A stretch of DNA of 64,000 nucleotides from Streptomyces sp. SID12501 (lineage in GTDB: Bacteria; Actinomycetota; Actinomycetes; Streptomycetales; Streptomycetaceae), in assembly GCF_010550245.1 (NCBI RefSeq), contig NZ_JAAGLU010000013.1, positions 1 through 64,000 on the forward strand. The letters are read 5' to 3'. Below the pieces are notes generated by a model, which worked only from the letters and a program-made list of their open reading frames with translations, was not told the DNA's origin and made no database searches. Below, piece after piece: positions 1-8,090 of the stretch (position 1 is the first letter of the stretch; every line of letters starts with the position of its first letter). The position numbers and the translations under genes were made by a program.

Positions 1-60
1 GATCTCGTCGTCGATCTTCACGTACAGTGCGGTCAGCAGGGCGTCCAGGTTGTTCGTCAC
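1..60 (-). mobile_element. IS982-family transposase, N-terminal 20 codons (cut by window edge)
   Basis: The minus strand opens with GTG at 58-60 and reads VTNNLDALLTALYVKIDDEI in frame to base 1. This matches my memory of the conserved start of Streptomyces IS982-family transposases (MTTNLDALLTALYVKIDDEI). The rest of the gene lies outside the window, so whether the element is intact cannot be judged. A terminal inverted repeat could not be placed in the bases to the right. It is too short for a domain call; the assignment rests on the N-terminal match alone. Confidence 0.65.
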
Positions 61-563
61 ACAACGATCATGGACGCCCTGTCTGCGTTCCCGGACACAC
101 CGTCAGCATTCGGAATGACTCGTCTAGGCCGGGTTCGGGGCAGCACGCAGAAGCGTAGCGATCGAGTCCCGGCACCGCTGAAGTTCCCCCTCGGGGGCTC
201 CCCTTGAAGGGGAATGGATCGTCCCTCACGAGGGACCGGCCGGAGGAGGTGGGGCTGCAATGGATCGAAGTCATCCGTGCAGTAGCACCCGCTCTTCCGC
301 CCGCTGATGTAGTTGCTCCGGCTTCTCCGGCTGGCTGTCACCTCCTCGCATTCGCGTCATCGCGGAAGAGCACTTGGTTTCGTTTTGCCTGATCCATGTG
401 ATCTGCGTCAGTTCTGAATCAGCAGCGAAAGCTCACCACCGCGACGGTGCGGTGCTCCCCGCTTTGTGGACGTGCCGGACATCCTCAGTCAGGACGTCCC
501 CATTCCGGGTAGTTCCAACCGTTGTCGGCGGTCTTTCGTTGCCTGTAGCGAAGGAACCTGCCA
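61..563. other. Gene-free stretch between IS fragment and corA
   Basis: Several short open frames cross this stretch but none shows a convincing start, ribosome site or recognisable protein. Small inverted repeats are visible around 200-236 (CCCCTTGAAGGGG and GTCCCTcacgAGGGAC). It probably holds the IS end and the corA promoter. No RNA gene was recognised. Confidence 0.4.
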
Positions 564-1679
564 ATGTCGATGATCAACAACCTGCGTGCCGCCGTCCGCC
601 CGTCCCGTCCCTCCCTGCGCAAGGACGGCAGCAGCTACGACACCACCCGCGACCCCTCGACGCCCTCCGCCGTCGTCGACTGCGCCGTCTACCGTGACGG
701 CGCCCGGGTCGAGACCCCGAAGCCGCTCACCCCGCACGAGGCGATGCGCAAGGTGCGCCGTGACGGCGGCTTCGTGTGGATCGGGCTGCACGAGCCGACG
801 GAGGGCGAGTTCTCCGGTATCGCCAGCGAGTTCGGGCTCCACCCGCTCGCCGTCGAGGACGCGATCCAGGCCCACCAGCGGCCCAAGCTGGAGCGGTACG
901 ACGACACGCTCTTCACCGTCTTCAAGACCATCCACTACGTCGACCACACCGAACTCACCGCGAGCAGCGAGGTCGTGGAGACCGGCGAGGTGATGTGCTT
1001 CACCGGGCGGGACTTCTTCATCACCGTCCGGCACGGCGGCCAGGGTTCCCTGCGCGCGCTGCGCCACCGTCTCCAGGACGACCCGGAGCTGCTCGCCAAA
1101 GGTCCCTCCGCCGTGCTGCACGCCATCGCCGACCACGTCGTCGACGGCTACGTGGCGGTCGCGGACGCCATGCAGGACGACATCGACGAGGTCGAGACGG
1201 AGGTGTTCTCGCCGGGCCGCAAGGGCACCCCGCGCGGTACGGACGCCGGCCGGATCTACCAGCTCAAGCGTGAGGTCCTGGAGTTCAAGCGGGCCGTCTC
1301 GCCGCTCCTGCGGCCCATGCAGCTGCTGAGCGAGCGCCCGATGCGGCTGATCGACCCCGACATCCAGAAGTACTTCCGCGACGTCGCCGACCACCTCGCC
1401 CGGGTCCAGGAGCAGGTGATCGGCTTCGACGAGCTGCTCAACTCGATCCTCCAGGCCAACCTCGCGCAGGCGTCCGTCGCGCAGAACGAGGACATGCGGA
1501 AGATCACGTCCTGGGCGGCGATCATCGCCGTACCGACGATGGTGTGCGGCGTCTACGGCATGAACTTCGACTACATCCCGGAGCTGCACTGGAAGTTCGG
1601 CTACCCCATGGTCATGACGGCCATGGTGGGCATGTGTGTGGGCATCCACCGCACGCTGAAGCGCAACGGCTGGCTCTGA
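564..1679 (+). CDS. corA: CorA-family divalent cation (Mg2+/Co2+) transporter
   Basis: Inner-membrane channel of the CorA family for Mg2+ or Co2+ uptake. The protein has 371 residues, the usual family length: a large cytoplasmic N-terminal domain and two C-terminal membrane helices at about 312-331 and 346-362. The signature loop YGMN ends the first helix (GMN at about 332-334) and is followed by a short acidic loop (DYIPE). The ATG at 564 is used; a second ATG lies two codons in. It reads toward an unrelated hypothetical gene 41 bases downstream, and a MgtE_N/CBS gene and a DUF1003 gene follow within 3 kb, so this is a cation-related neighbourhood. Family certain, exact ion unknown. Confidence 0.92.
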   Translation: MSMINNLRAAVRPSRPSLRKDGSSYDTTRDPSTPSAVVDCAVYRDGARVETPKPLTPHEAMRKVRRDGGFVWIGLHEPTEGEFSGIASEFGLHPLAVEDAIQAHQRPKLERYDDTLFTVFKTIHYVDHTELTASSEVVETGEVMCFTGRDFFITVRHGGQGSLRALRHRLQDDPELLAKGPSAVLHAIADHVVDGYVAVADAMQDDIDEVETEVFSPGRKGTPRGTDAGRIYQLKREVLEFKRAVSPLLRPMQLLSERPMRLIDPDIQKYFRDVADHLARVQEQVIGFDELLNSILQANLAQASVAQNEDMRKITSWAAIIAVPTMVCGVYGMNFDYIPELHWKFGYPMVMTAMVGMCVGIHRTLKRNGWL

Positions 1680-1720
1680 CGGCGACCGGGGCGGCGGACG
1701 GCATCGCTACCCTTCTGCCC

Positions 1721-2272
1721 ATGACTGACACGCTGCTCGACCGGGCCCTCGTCGAGGAGGCCACCAAGAAGTCCGGGCTCATCTGGGTCAAGGGCAACGG
1801 CGTGCCCGCCCAGCACGTCGCGGGCCATGGCATCCCGGCCCGTCCGATGTGGCACGTCTGGCACGAGGGGGCGGCCGTCCTGGTCGGCGACGGGCCCGGT
1901 GAGCAGCCGTTGCCCGGCCTGATCGAGGGGGCCGACGCGGAGGTCACCGTCCGCAGCAAGGACAAGGGCGGGCGGCTCGTCACCTGGCCGGCGACGGTCG
2001 TGGAGCTGGCCCCGCACTCCCCGGAGTGGGAGGCCGCGGTCGCCGAGCTGAAGGGGAAGCGGTTGAACGCGCCGGACGGTGAGGCGATGACGGATCGGTG
2101 GGCGCGGGAATGCAGGGTGGTGCGGTTGGTTGTTCGCGCCGGGGAAACGCGCCCCCTGCCGGACGGGTCGCTGTCTGCGCCGCCGCTGCCGACGCCCGCG
2201 ACCACCCGGGAGCCGATCCCGGCGGGGTTGCCGCGGCTGCTCTTCAAGAAGCGCAGGCGGTCTGTGGGGTAG
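1721..2272 (+). CDS. Conserved hypothetical protein, 183 aa
   Basis: Soluble protein of 183 residues with no signal peptide or membrane segment. The first 130 residues look like a small beta-rich domain (GLIWVKG, PMWHVWHEGAAVLVGDGPGEQ, EVTVRSKDKGGRLVTWPATVVEL), faintly like FMN-binding split-barrel proteins, but no motif proves this. The C-terminal 45 residues are Pro-rich and end in a basic tail (LFKKRRRS). The ATG at 1721 has no ribosome site; a TACCCT box at 1708-1713 sits seven bases before it, the spacing of a leaderless Streptomyces transcript (inference). Function unknown. Confidence 0.75.
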   Translation: MTDTLLDRALVEEATKKSGLIWVKGNGVPAQHVAGHGIPARPMWHVWHEGAAVLVGDGPGEQPLPGLIEGADAEVTVRSKDKGGRLVTWPATVVELAPHSPEWEAAVAELKGKRLNAPDGEAMTDRWARECRVVRLVVRAGETRPLPDGSLSAPPLPTPATTREPIPAGLPRLLFKKRRRSVG

Positions 2273-2306
2273 GTGGTTCGTTCACCGCGGGCCCGGTGGG
2301 GGCTGG

Positions 2307-2328
2307 TCGCGCAGTTCCCCGCGCCCCT
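2307..2328. repeat. Dispersed GC-rich intergenic repeat, copy 1
   Basis: A 22-base core beginning TCGCGCAGTTCC and ending GCGCCCCT recurs exactly at 23615-23636 and 47702-47723. In copies 1 and 3 the match extends left (GGGGGCTGG) and right (CGGGGCGCT). This copy lies between the convergent genes ending at 2272 and 2345, and the CGCGCCCC/GGGGCG segments can fold, so it may also act as a terminator. Confidence 0.75.
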
Positions 2329-2344
2329 TTCGGGGCGCTGCCCC

Positions 2345-3103
2345 TCAAGAGGTCGGCAGTTGCTGGCCGTAGTCCACTGTCTCGTTCTTCGCCGGTTCCT
2401 TCAGGGGGAAGTCCTTGCCCCAGTCGCTCAGCAGGAGGGTGCCCGCGCCGCCCGCGCGGACCAGGCGCAGGGGGTACGGGGCTCCCTCCAGGGAGACATC
2501 CAGGGTGCCGCCGTCGCCCTTGTCGCCGGTGATGCGGATCGTGCGGACGCCCGACTGCTTGTGGTGGCCGTCCGTGGCGAGACTGCCGTGCAGGGTGAGC
2601 AGACCGTCGAGGAGCACGTCCTTGTCGGTGAAGCCGCTGAACTTCTTGTACGAGGGGTCGCCCGTCGGCACCTTCACGAAGAGGCCCCCGAGCTTCGCGG
2701 CGGCTGCCGTGTCCGACTCCCCGCCCTTCCCCTTACCGCCGTCCTCGTGGCTCCAGAACGCGGCGTCGGCCTTCAGGAACAGGTGCTTCCCGACCCGCAG
2801 CAGCCGGAACGTCGACCCCTTCGCGGTGACCGAGCCGGTGCCGCCGTCGTCCTTGAGGCTCATGTCGAGGGTGTACGTGGTCCCGCTGGTCACCACGGTC
2901 CCGGAGAGGCGTACGGCGTCGGCGGACCCGGCTGCCGTACGGGTCTTCGTCTGGATGGTGTCGGCGGGCAGTTTGCCGACCCCGTTCGTGCCCTCGTCCG
3001 GGTCGGCGGCGCATCCCGTCAGCCCTGTCCCCGTCACGAGCAGTGCGCACATCGCGCTCACCAGGCCGACACTGCGGGTACGGCCACGGGGAATCGCAGA
3101 CAC
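2345..3103 (-). CDS. Secreted lipoprotein, LppX/LprAFG-like
   Basis: Predicted exported lipoprotein of 252 residues. From the GTG at 3103 the N-terminus is basic (IPRGRTR), then hydrophobic, then a lipobox LTGC, so the mature protein would start at Cys about residue 30. The remainder (threonine/glycine-rich beta strands, GTVVTSGTTYTLDMSLKDDG, KHLFLKADAAFW) resembles the LppX/LprA/F/G lipid-carrier lipoproteins of actinobacteria; this is from pattern, not a search. The open frame continues 34 codons upstream, but the lipoprotein signal favours the GTG. Convergent with 1721-2272 and divergent from the MgtE_N gene. Confidence 0.75.
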   Translation of the reverse strand: MSAIPRGRTRSVGLVSAMCALLVTGTGLTGCAADPDEGTNGVGKLPADTIQTKTRTAAGSADAVRLSGTVVTSGTTYTLDMSLKDDGGTGSVTAKGSTFRLLRVGKHLFLKADAAFWSHEDGGKGKGGESDTAAAAKLGGLFVKVPTGDPSYKKFSGFTDKDVLLDGLLTLHGSLATDGHHKQSGVRTIRITGDKGDGGTLDVSLEGAPYPLRLVRAGGAGTLLLSDWGKDFPLKEPAKNETVDYGQQLPTS

Positions 3104-3318
3104 AGGTGGGGCTGCCTCTCGTACGAGTGTCCTGAGGAGTGTGGACGGCAGCGTACCGGTGCCGTCGGCCCCCGGCGGAGCCAGTCCGTCCGGACCCCCC
3201 ACCAAGGCGCGGCCGAACCGGACGGGCTAGCCTGAAGCGCACCCGAGCAGGCAATTCGGAACCCCCGGACGCAATCTGACGCGCTCCCCGCAGCGCACAC
3301 CGAAGCAGGAGGCGTGGC

Positions 3319-4674
3319 ATGGCGGCAGGATCGTCCCGTGTCTTCGTCTCGCACCTCGCCGGTATGGCCGTCTTCGACCCGAACGGCGACCAGGTGGGCC
3401 GCGTGCGCGACCTCATCGCGATGCTGCGCGTCGGCAACCGCCCGCCCCGGCTGCTCGGCCTTGTCGTCGAACTCACCACCCGGCGCCGCGTCTTCATGCC
3501 CATGACCCGCGTCACCGGCATCGAGTCCGGCCAGGTCATCACGACGGGCGTACTGAACGTCCGGCGCTTCGAGCAGCGCCCCACCGAGCGGCTCGTCCTC
3601 GGTGAGCTCCTCGACCGGCGCGTCACCCTCGGCGAGACCGGCGAGGAGGTCACCGTCCTGGATGTGGCCGTACGACAGCTGCCTGCCCGCCGCGACTGGG
3701 AGATCGAGCGGGTCTTCGTACGGAAGAAGGGCCGCGGCGGTGCCTTCCGGCGCAACACCGGGGAGACGCTGACCGTCGACTGGTCCGCCGTCACCGGCTT
3801 CTCGCTGGAGGAGGACGGACAGGGCGCCGAGAGCCTCCTGGCCACCTTCGAGCAGCTGCGGCCCGCCGACCTCGCGAACGTCCTGCACCACCTCTCCCCC
3901 AAGCGGCGCGCGGAGGTCGCCGCCGCCCTCGACGACGACCGGCTGGCCGACGTACTCGAGGAGCTGCCCGAGGACGACCAGATCGAGATCCTCGGCAAGC
4001 TCAAGGAGGAGCGCGCCGCCGACGTCCTGGAGGCGATGGACCCGGACGACGCCGCCGACCTGCTCGGTGAGCTGCCCGAGAACGACCAGGAGCGGCTGCT
4101 GAGCCTGATGCAGCCCTCCGACGCCGCCGACATGCGCCGGCTGATGGCGTACCGGGAGGACACGGCGGGCGGTCTGATGACGACCGAGCCGATCGTGCTG
4201 CGCCCCGACGCGACCGTCGCCGACGCGCTGGCCCGGGTCCGCAACCCCGACCTCTCCCCCGCGCTCGCCGCCCAGGTGTACGTGTGCCGTCCGCCGGACG
4301 AGACCCCGACGGGCAAGTACCTGGGCGCCGTCCACTTCCAGCGGCTGCTGCGCGACCCGCCGTACACCCTGGTCGGCTCGCTCGTCGACGACGACCTCCA
4401 GCCGCTGCGCCCGGACGCCGAACTGCCGGTCGTCGCCGGTTTCTTCGCGACGTACGACATGGTGGCCGCGCCGGTGGTCGACGAGAGCGGGTCGCTGCTC
4501 GGCGCGGTGACCGTGGACGACGTACTCGACCACATGCTGCCCGAGGACTGGCGGGAGACGGAGTTCCACCTGGCCGAGGGCGACACCGACATCAACGCCG
4601 ATGACGATGACGATCACGACACTTACGGCGATGACGAGAGCGAGTCCGAGAGAGCGGGTGGTCATGACTCCTGA
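3319..4674 (+). CDS. MgtE N-terminal/CBS domain protein lacking the MgtE membrane domain
   Basis: 451-residue cytoplasmic protein. Residues about 1-150 form PRC-barrel-like repeats (VFDPNGDQVGRVRDLI; VTGIESGQV). Residues about 170-280 are the MgtE_N helical repeat (LRPADLANVLHHL, DDDRLADVLEELPEDDQIEIL, LEAMDPDDAADLLGELP). Residues about 285-425 hold two CBS motifs (LMTTEPIVLRPDATVADAL; FFATYDMVAAPVVDESGSLLGAVTVDDVL). The five-helix transport domain of true MgtE is absent; the C-terminus is an Asp/Glu-rich tail. It is therefore a Mg2+-sensing regulatory module rather than a complete channel (inference). AGGAGG precedes the ATG by six bases. Its 3' end overlaps the DUF1003 gene by 11 bases, which implies co-translation. 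Confidence 0.88.
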   Translation: MAAGSSRVFVSHLAGMAVFDPNGDQVGRVRDLIAMLRVGNRPPRLLGLVVELTTRRRVFMPMTRVTGIESGQVITTGVLNVRRFEQRPTERLVLGELLDRRVTLGETGEEVTVLDVAVRQLPARRDWEIERVFVRKKGRGGAFRRNTGETLTVDWSAVTGFSLEEDGQGAESLLATFEQLRPADLANVLHHLSPKRRAEVAAALDDDRLADVLEELPEDDQIEILGKLKEERAADVLEAMDPDDAADLLGELPENDQERLLSLMQPSDAADMRRLMAYREDTAGGLMTTEPIVLRPDATVADALARVRNPDLSPALAAQVYVCRPPDETPTGKYLGAVHFQRLLRDPPYTLVGSLVDDDLQPLRPDAELPVVAGFFATYDMVAAPVVDESGSLLGAVTVDDVLDHMLPEDWRETEFHLAEGDTDINADDDDDHDTYGDDESESERAGGHDS

Positions 4675-5281
4675 GCGTGAGCCCGGCACCCGCGAGCGCA
4701 CTGCCAGTGGCTCCACGGCGGCCTCCCGCCCCCGGGTGCGCCTCGACCAGCCGCGCGCGCCCAGGCGTCGGCTGCTGCCCGAGTACGACCCGGAGGCATT
4801 CGGACGGCTGTCCGAACGCATCGCGCGTTTTCTCGGCACCGGGCGGTTCATCGTCTGGATGACGGTCGTCATCGTCCTGTGGGTGGTGTGGAACGTCTCC
4901 GCGCCGGCCGACCTGCGCTTCGACCACTACCCGTTCATCTTCCTGACCTTCGCACTTTCGCTCCAGGCCTCCTACGCGGCCCCGCTGATCCTGCTGGCGC
5001 AGAACCGGCAGGACGACCGCGACAAGGTCAACCTCGAACAGGACCGCAAGCAGAACGAGCGGTCGATCGCCGACACCGAGTACCTGACCCGTGAGGTCGC
5101 CTCCCTGCGCGCCGGACTCGGCGAGGTCGCGACCCGGGACTGGATCCGGTCCGAGCTCCAGGACCTGGTCAAGGAGCTGGAGGAGCGGCGCGCGGAGCGG
5201 TACGAGGGCGGGCACCACTCCGACAAAACAGTCAGATTCCCGACAGAACGGCCGCGAGGGCGTGACGCAGAAGACCGGTGA
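4664..5281 (+). CDS. DUF1003 membrane protein
   Basis: 205-residue protein of the DUF1003 family. A basic N-terminal tail of about 60 residues is followed by two membrane helices at about 64-82 (FIVWMTVVIVLWVVWNV) and 93-115 (PFIFLTFALSLQASYAAPLILL). The family's conserved QNRQDDRDK segment comes next, then a coiled-coil-like charged C-terminus. The ATG at 4664 lies inside the end of the preceding MgtE_N/CBS gene in another frame, so the pair is translationally coupled. Function of the family is unestablished; its pairing with the MgtE_N/CBS protein suggests a joint role in cation handling (inference). Confidence 0.88.
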   Translation: MTPEREPGTRERTASGSTAASRPRVRLDQPRAPRRRLLPEYDPEAFGRLSERIARFLGTGRFIVWMTVVIVLWVVWNVSAPADLRFDHYPFIFLTFALSLQASYAAPLILLAQNRQDDRDKVNLEQDRKQNERSIADTEYLTREVASLRAGLGEVATRDWIRSELQDLVKELEERRAERYEGGHHSDKTVRFPTERPRGRDAEDR

Positions 5282-5324
5282 CGGGCTTTCCGCGTGCCGT
5301 GTGCGGCCCCGTACCATCGGGGTC

Positions 5325-6458
5325 ATGGCTACGGAAGACGCGGTGCGTGAAGCACTGTCGACGGTGAACGACCCCGAGATCCACCGACCCATCACCGAGC
5401 TGGGGATGGTGAAGTCGGTGGTGATCGGCGCGGACGGGGCGGTCGCGGTCGCCGTGTACCTGACGGTCTCCGGCTGCCCGATGCGCGACACGATCACGAA
5501 GAACGTGACGGAGGCGGTCTCGCGGGTCGAGGGTGTCACCCGCGTCGACGTCGAACTGGACGTCATGAGCGACAACCAGCGCAAGGAACTGGCGTCCGCC
5601 CTGCGCGGCGGCCAGGCCGACCGCGAGGTCCCCTTCGCCAAACCGGGCTCCCTCACGCGCGTGTACGCGGTCGCGTCCGGCAAGGGCGGTGTCGGCAAGT
5701 CGTCGGTCACCGTCAACCTGGCGGCGGCGATGGCGGCCGACGGCCTCAAGGTGGGCGTGGTCGACGCCGACATCTACGGCCACAGCGTGCCGCGCATGCT
5801 GGGCGTCGAGGGGCTTCCGACCCAGGTCGAGAACATGATCATGCCGCCGTCCTCGCACGGCGTGAAGGTCATCTCCATCGGCATGTTCACCCCGGGCAAC
5901 GCCCCGGTCGTCTGGCGCGGCCCGATGCTCCACAGGGCCCTCCAGCAGTTCCTGTCGGACGTGTACTGGGGCGACCTGGACGTGCTCCTGCTGGACCTGC
6001 CGCCGGGCACGGGCGACATCGCGATCTCGGTCGCCCAGCTGGTCCCGAACGCCGAGATCCTGGTCGTGACGACCCCTCAGCAGGCGGCGGCCGAGGTGGC
6101 CGAGCGCGCGGGCGCCATCGCCGTCCAGACCCACCAGAAGATCGTCGGCGTGGTCGAGAACATGGCCGGGCTGCCCTGCCCGCACTGCGGCGACATGGTC
6201 GACATCTTCGGCACGGGCGGCGGCCAGAGCGTCGCGGACGGCCTCACGAGGACGACAGGGGCGACGGTCCCGGTCCTCGGCTCCATCCCGATCGACGTCC
6301 GCCTGCGCGAGGGCGGCGACGACGGCAGGCCGGTCGTCCTGACGGACCCGGACTCCCCGGCGGGCACTGCGCTGCGCGCGATCGCCGGCAAGCTGGGAGG
6401 CAGGGCACGAGGCCTGTCGGGCATGTCCTTGGGGATCACCCCGAGGAACAAGTTCTGA
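5325..6458 (+). CDS. mrp: Mrp/NBP35-family ATP-binding Fe-S cluster carrier
   Basis: 377-residue Fe-S cluster carrier/ApbC-type P-loop ATPase acting in the cytoplasm. Residues 1-90 are a MIP18 (DUF59) domain with the conserved Cys of SGCPM at about 51. The deviant P-loop GKGGVGKS is at 119-126, DADIYG at about 148, DLPPGTGD at about 224-231, and the cluster-binding CPHC at 285-288. The ATG at 5325 has no Shine-Dalgarno; TACCAT at 5312-5317 ends seven bases before it, so the mRNA is probably leaderless. The gene faces the minus-strand gene at 6551 across a strong hairpin. Confidence 0.95.
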   Translation: MATEDAVREALSTVNDPEIHRPITELGMVKSVVIGADGAVAVAVYLTVSGCPMRDTITKNVTEAVSRVEGVTRVDVELDVMSDNQRKELASALRGGQADREVPFAKPGSLTRVYAVASGKGGVGKSSVTVNLAAAMAADGLKVGVVDADIYGHSVPRMLGVEGLPTQVENMIMPPSSHGVKVISIGMFTPGNAPVVWRGPMLHRALQQFLSDVYWGDLDVLLLDLPPGTGDIAISVAQLVPNAEILVVTTPQQAAAEVAERAGAIAVQTHQKIVGVVENMAGLPCPHCGDMVDIFGTGGGQSVADGLTRTTGATVPVLGSIPIDVRLREGGDDGRPVVLTDPDSPAGTALRAIAGKLGGRARGLSGMSLGITPRNKF

Positions 6459-6494
6459 TTCTCGCCGGGTCCTGATTCCTTCACCGCACTCCGT

Positions 6495-6544
6495 GTACGT
6501 GGCTGGGGGCGCCCTCTTCCGAGAGGGCGCCCCCAGCCACGTAC
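6495..6544. terminator. Bidirectional hairpin terminator
   Basis: Perfect 22-bp inverted repeat, 6495-6516 against 6523-6544, with a 6-base loop. It lies between the convergent mrp and 6551-7282 genes and could stop transcription from both sides. Confidence 0.9.
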
Positions 6545-6550
6545 CGCCGA

Positions 6551-7282
6551 CTACGCGTACACGCCAATATCCTTGATCACGGCGAAGCCCAGCCCGTACG
6601 CGCTCATCCCACGCCCGTACGCACCCACGTGCACGCCCTCCTGCGTCGACCCGGCGAGGACCCAGCCGAACTCGGACTCGCGGTAGTGGAAGGGCGTGGG
6701 CACCCCGTCGACCGGGAGGGAGAGGGTGGACCAGTCATCGCCGCCGAGATCGTCCGCGAGGACCCACGCCGTCTCCGTCTGCTGGTCGAGCCAGTCGTCG
6801 CGGAGGGTGTGGTCCATCTGGCCGGGCCAGGTGAAGGACAGCAGCCCCACACCGGCCAGCCAGGCCGCCGACGAGACCGACGTGGCCTCCAGCAGCCCCG
6901 TGCCGTCCGCACTGCGTCGTACGGGGTTCGCGGCCACGGTGACCACCACCGCGAACCGCTCCTTGTCCTCCCCCATGGCCTCGTGCCGTACGGAGGGTTC
7001 GTCGCCGTGCCCGATCGAACCGTGCTCGACGGCGCCGTTGGCCGCCGTACCCACCTGCATCAGCCAGCGCGGTCCCGTGAAGGCCTCGTCGAGGCCGTAC
7101 CAGGGGAAGGGCGCCAGCAGATAGCCGTCGACCGTGCGCCGGGCGGAGGGGACCTGTTGTCCGCCCTCCGCGGCCGGCGCCTGCGCGCCCACCCGACTTG
7201 TCGTCTCCATGTACCCGGACGCCTCCTCGTTCTCGTCGGCCCGGAGCGGCCCGCCCCCCTTCGGGCGGCGTAGTTCGCCCAT
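6551..7282 (-). CDS. Conserved hypothetical protein, about 243 aa
   Basis: Soluble protein with no signal or membrane helix. Residues about 50-240 contain well-formed, Trp-rich sequence (FPWYGLDEAFTGPRWLMQVG, LLSFTWPGQMDHTLRDDWL, WVLADDLGGDDWSTLSLPVD) ending in GFAVIKDIGVYA. No catalytic motif is recognised. Start is uncertain: ATG at 7282 gives 243 residues without an obvious ribosome site; ATG at 7210 follows GAGGAGG by 11 bases and gives 219. It sits just downstream of tatB on the same strand with about 147 bases between. Function unknown. Confidence 0.75.
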   Translation of the reverse strand: MGELRRPKGGGPLRADENEEASGYMETTSRVGAQAPAAEGGQQVPSARRTVDGYLLAPFPWYGLDEAFTGPRWLMQVGTAANGAVEHGSIGHGDEPSVRHEAMGEDKERFAVVVTVAANPVRRSADGTGLLEATSVSSAAWLAGVGLLSFTWPGQMDHTLRDDWLDQQTETAWVLADDLGGDDWSTLSLPVDGVPTPFHYRESEFGWVLAGSTQEGVHVGAYGRGMSAYGLGFAVIKDIGVYA

Positions 7283-7428
7283 GTACGGCCCACAACAACT
7301 CGGCAGCATAGCCACACCGCTCGGAGCGGCAGGGAAAGCGCCCGGCGCGCGGGCCGCGCAGACGTCCGGATCAGGCCCTCAGAGGCCCGGTCGGAGTATG
7401 AGACACGTCACGCGCGGACCTACGACGG

Positions 7429-7881
7429 TCAGGTGGCGTCCGCGTCGAAGGGCGGGCGCTCGTCCGGCTCGGGCTTCTTCGTCATGTCGACGGTGCCACC
7501 GGAGGAATCCGACGAACCGGACGAGCCTGAAGACGAAGAGGACGACGACGTGTCCGACGCTCGGCCGTGGACCGCGTCCGTGACGTCGGCCATCTCCTTC
7601 TTCAGGTCGAAGCCGTTGCGGATCTCCTTGAGCCCCAGCTCGTCGTTGTCCAGGTGCTTGCGGATGAACGCCTTGGGGTTCAGGTCCTCGAACTCGAAGT
7701 CCTTGAACTCGGGGCCCAGCTCCGAGCGGATGTCTTCCTTCGCGCCGTCCGAGAACTCCCGGATCTTGCGGATGGTGCGCGTGACGTCCTGGATCATCTT
7801 CGGAAGCTTCTCCGGACCGAAGACGAGCACGGCGAGGAGCACGAGCGTGACCAGTTCGAGCGGTCCTACGTCATTGAACAC
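7429..7881 (-). CDS. tatB: Sec-independent (twin-arginine) translocase subunit TatB
   Basis: 150-residue TatB. One N-terminal membrane helix (VGPLELVTLVLLAVLVFGP, about 5-23) with the conserved Glu and FGPEKLP hinge is followed by an amphipathic helix and a charged tail containing a Ser-rich run (SSSSSSSGSSGSSDSSGG). It partners TatC in receptor complexes for twin-arginine precursors. GTG at 7881 is chosen because AGGAGC lies six bases upstream and the protein then begins directly at the helix; the open frame upstream is noise. The adjacent htrA-sigma cluster matches the mycobacterial sigE-rseA-htrA-tatB order (from memory). Confidence 0.93.
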   Translation of the reverse strand: MFNDVGPLELVTLVLLAVLVFGPEKLPKMIQDVTRTIRKIREFSDGAKEDIRSELGPEFKDFEFEDLNPKAFIRKHLDNDELGLKEIRNGFDLKKEMADVTDAVHGRASDTSSSSSSSGSSGSSDSSGGTVDMTKKPEPDERPPFDADAT

Positions 7882-8090
7882 CTGAAGCTCCTTGCGATGT
7901 CCTCGGTCCTCGGCCCTCGGTGGTCCGTGCGGTCTTCGCGGTCTTCCGTGGTCCGGGCCGGATCCACGGTACCCGGCCATCCCGTCCCACCGGTACCGTC
8001 CGGGGGCCCAAGAGTGGGTGTACGCGACCGGTTTTCCGCGATGTTTGCCTAGTGGGAGCCGGTAGGGGCCCGCCACCTGTGAGGTTTCTG

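Noticed and set aside
204..392. Small plus-strand open frame (and a minus-strand one at 57-341) upstream of corA
   Set aside because: No ribosome site or conserved sequence; composition not clearly coding.
489..1649. Long minus-strand open frame opposite corA
   Set aside because: His/Asp/Arg/Val-rich reading typical of the antisense of a high-GC gene; corA on the plus strand has full family motifs.
2733..4595. 620-codon minus-strand frame over the MgtE_N/CBS gene
   Set aside because: Ser/Arg-rich composition and no motif; it is the shadow of the plus-strand gene and of part of the lipoprotein gene.
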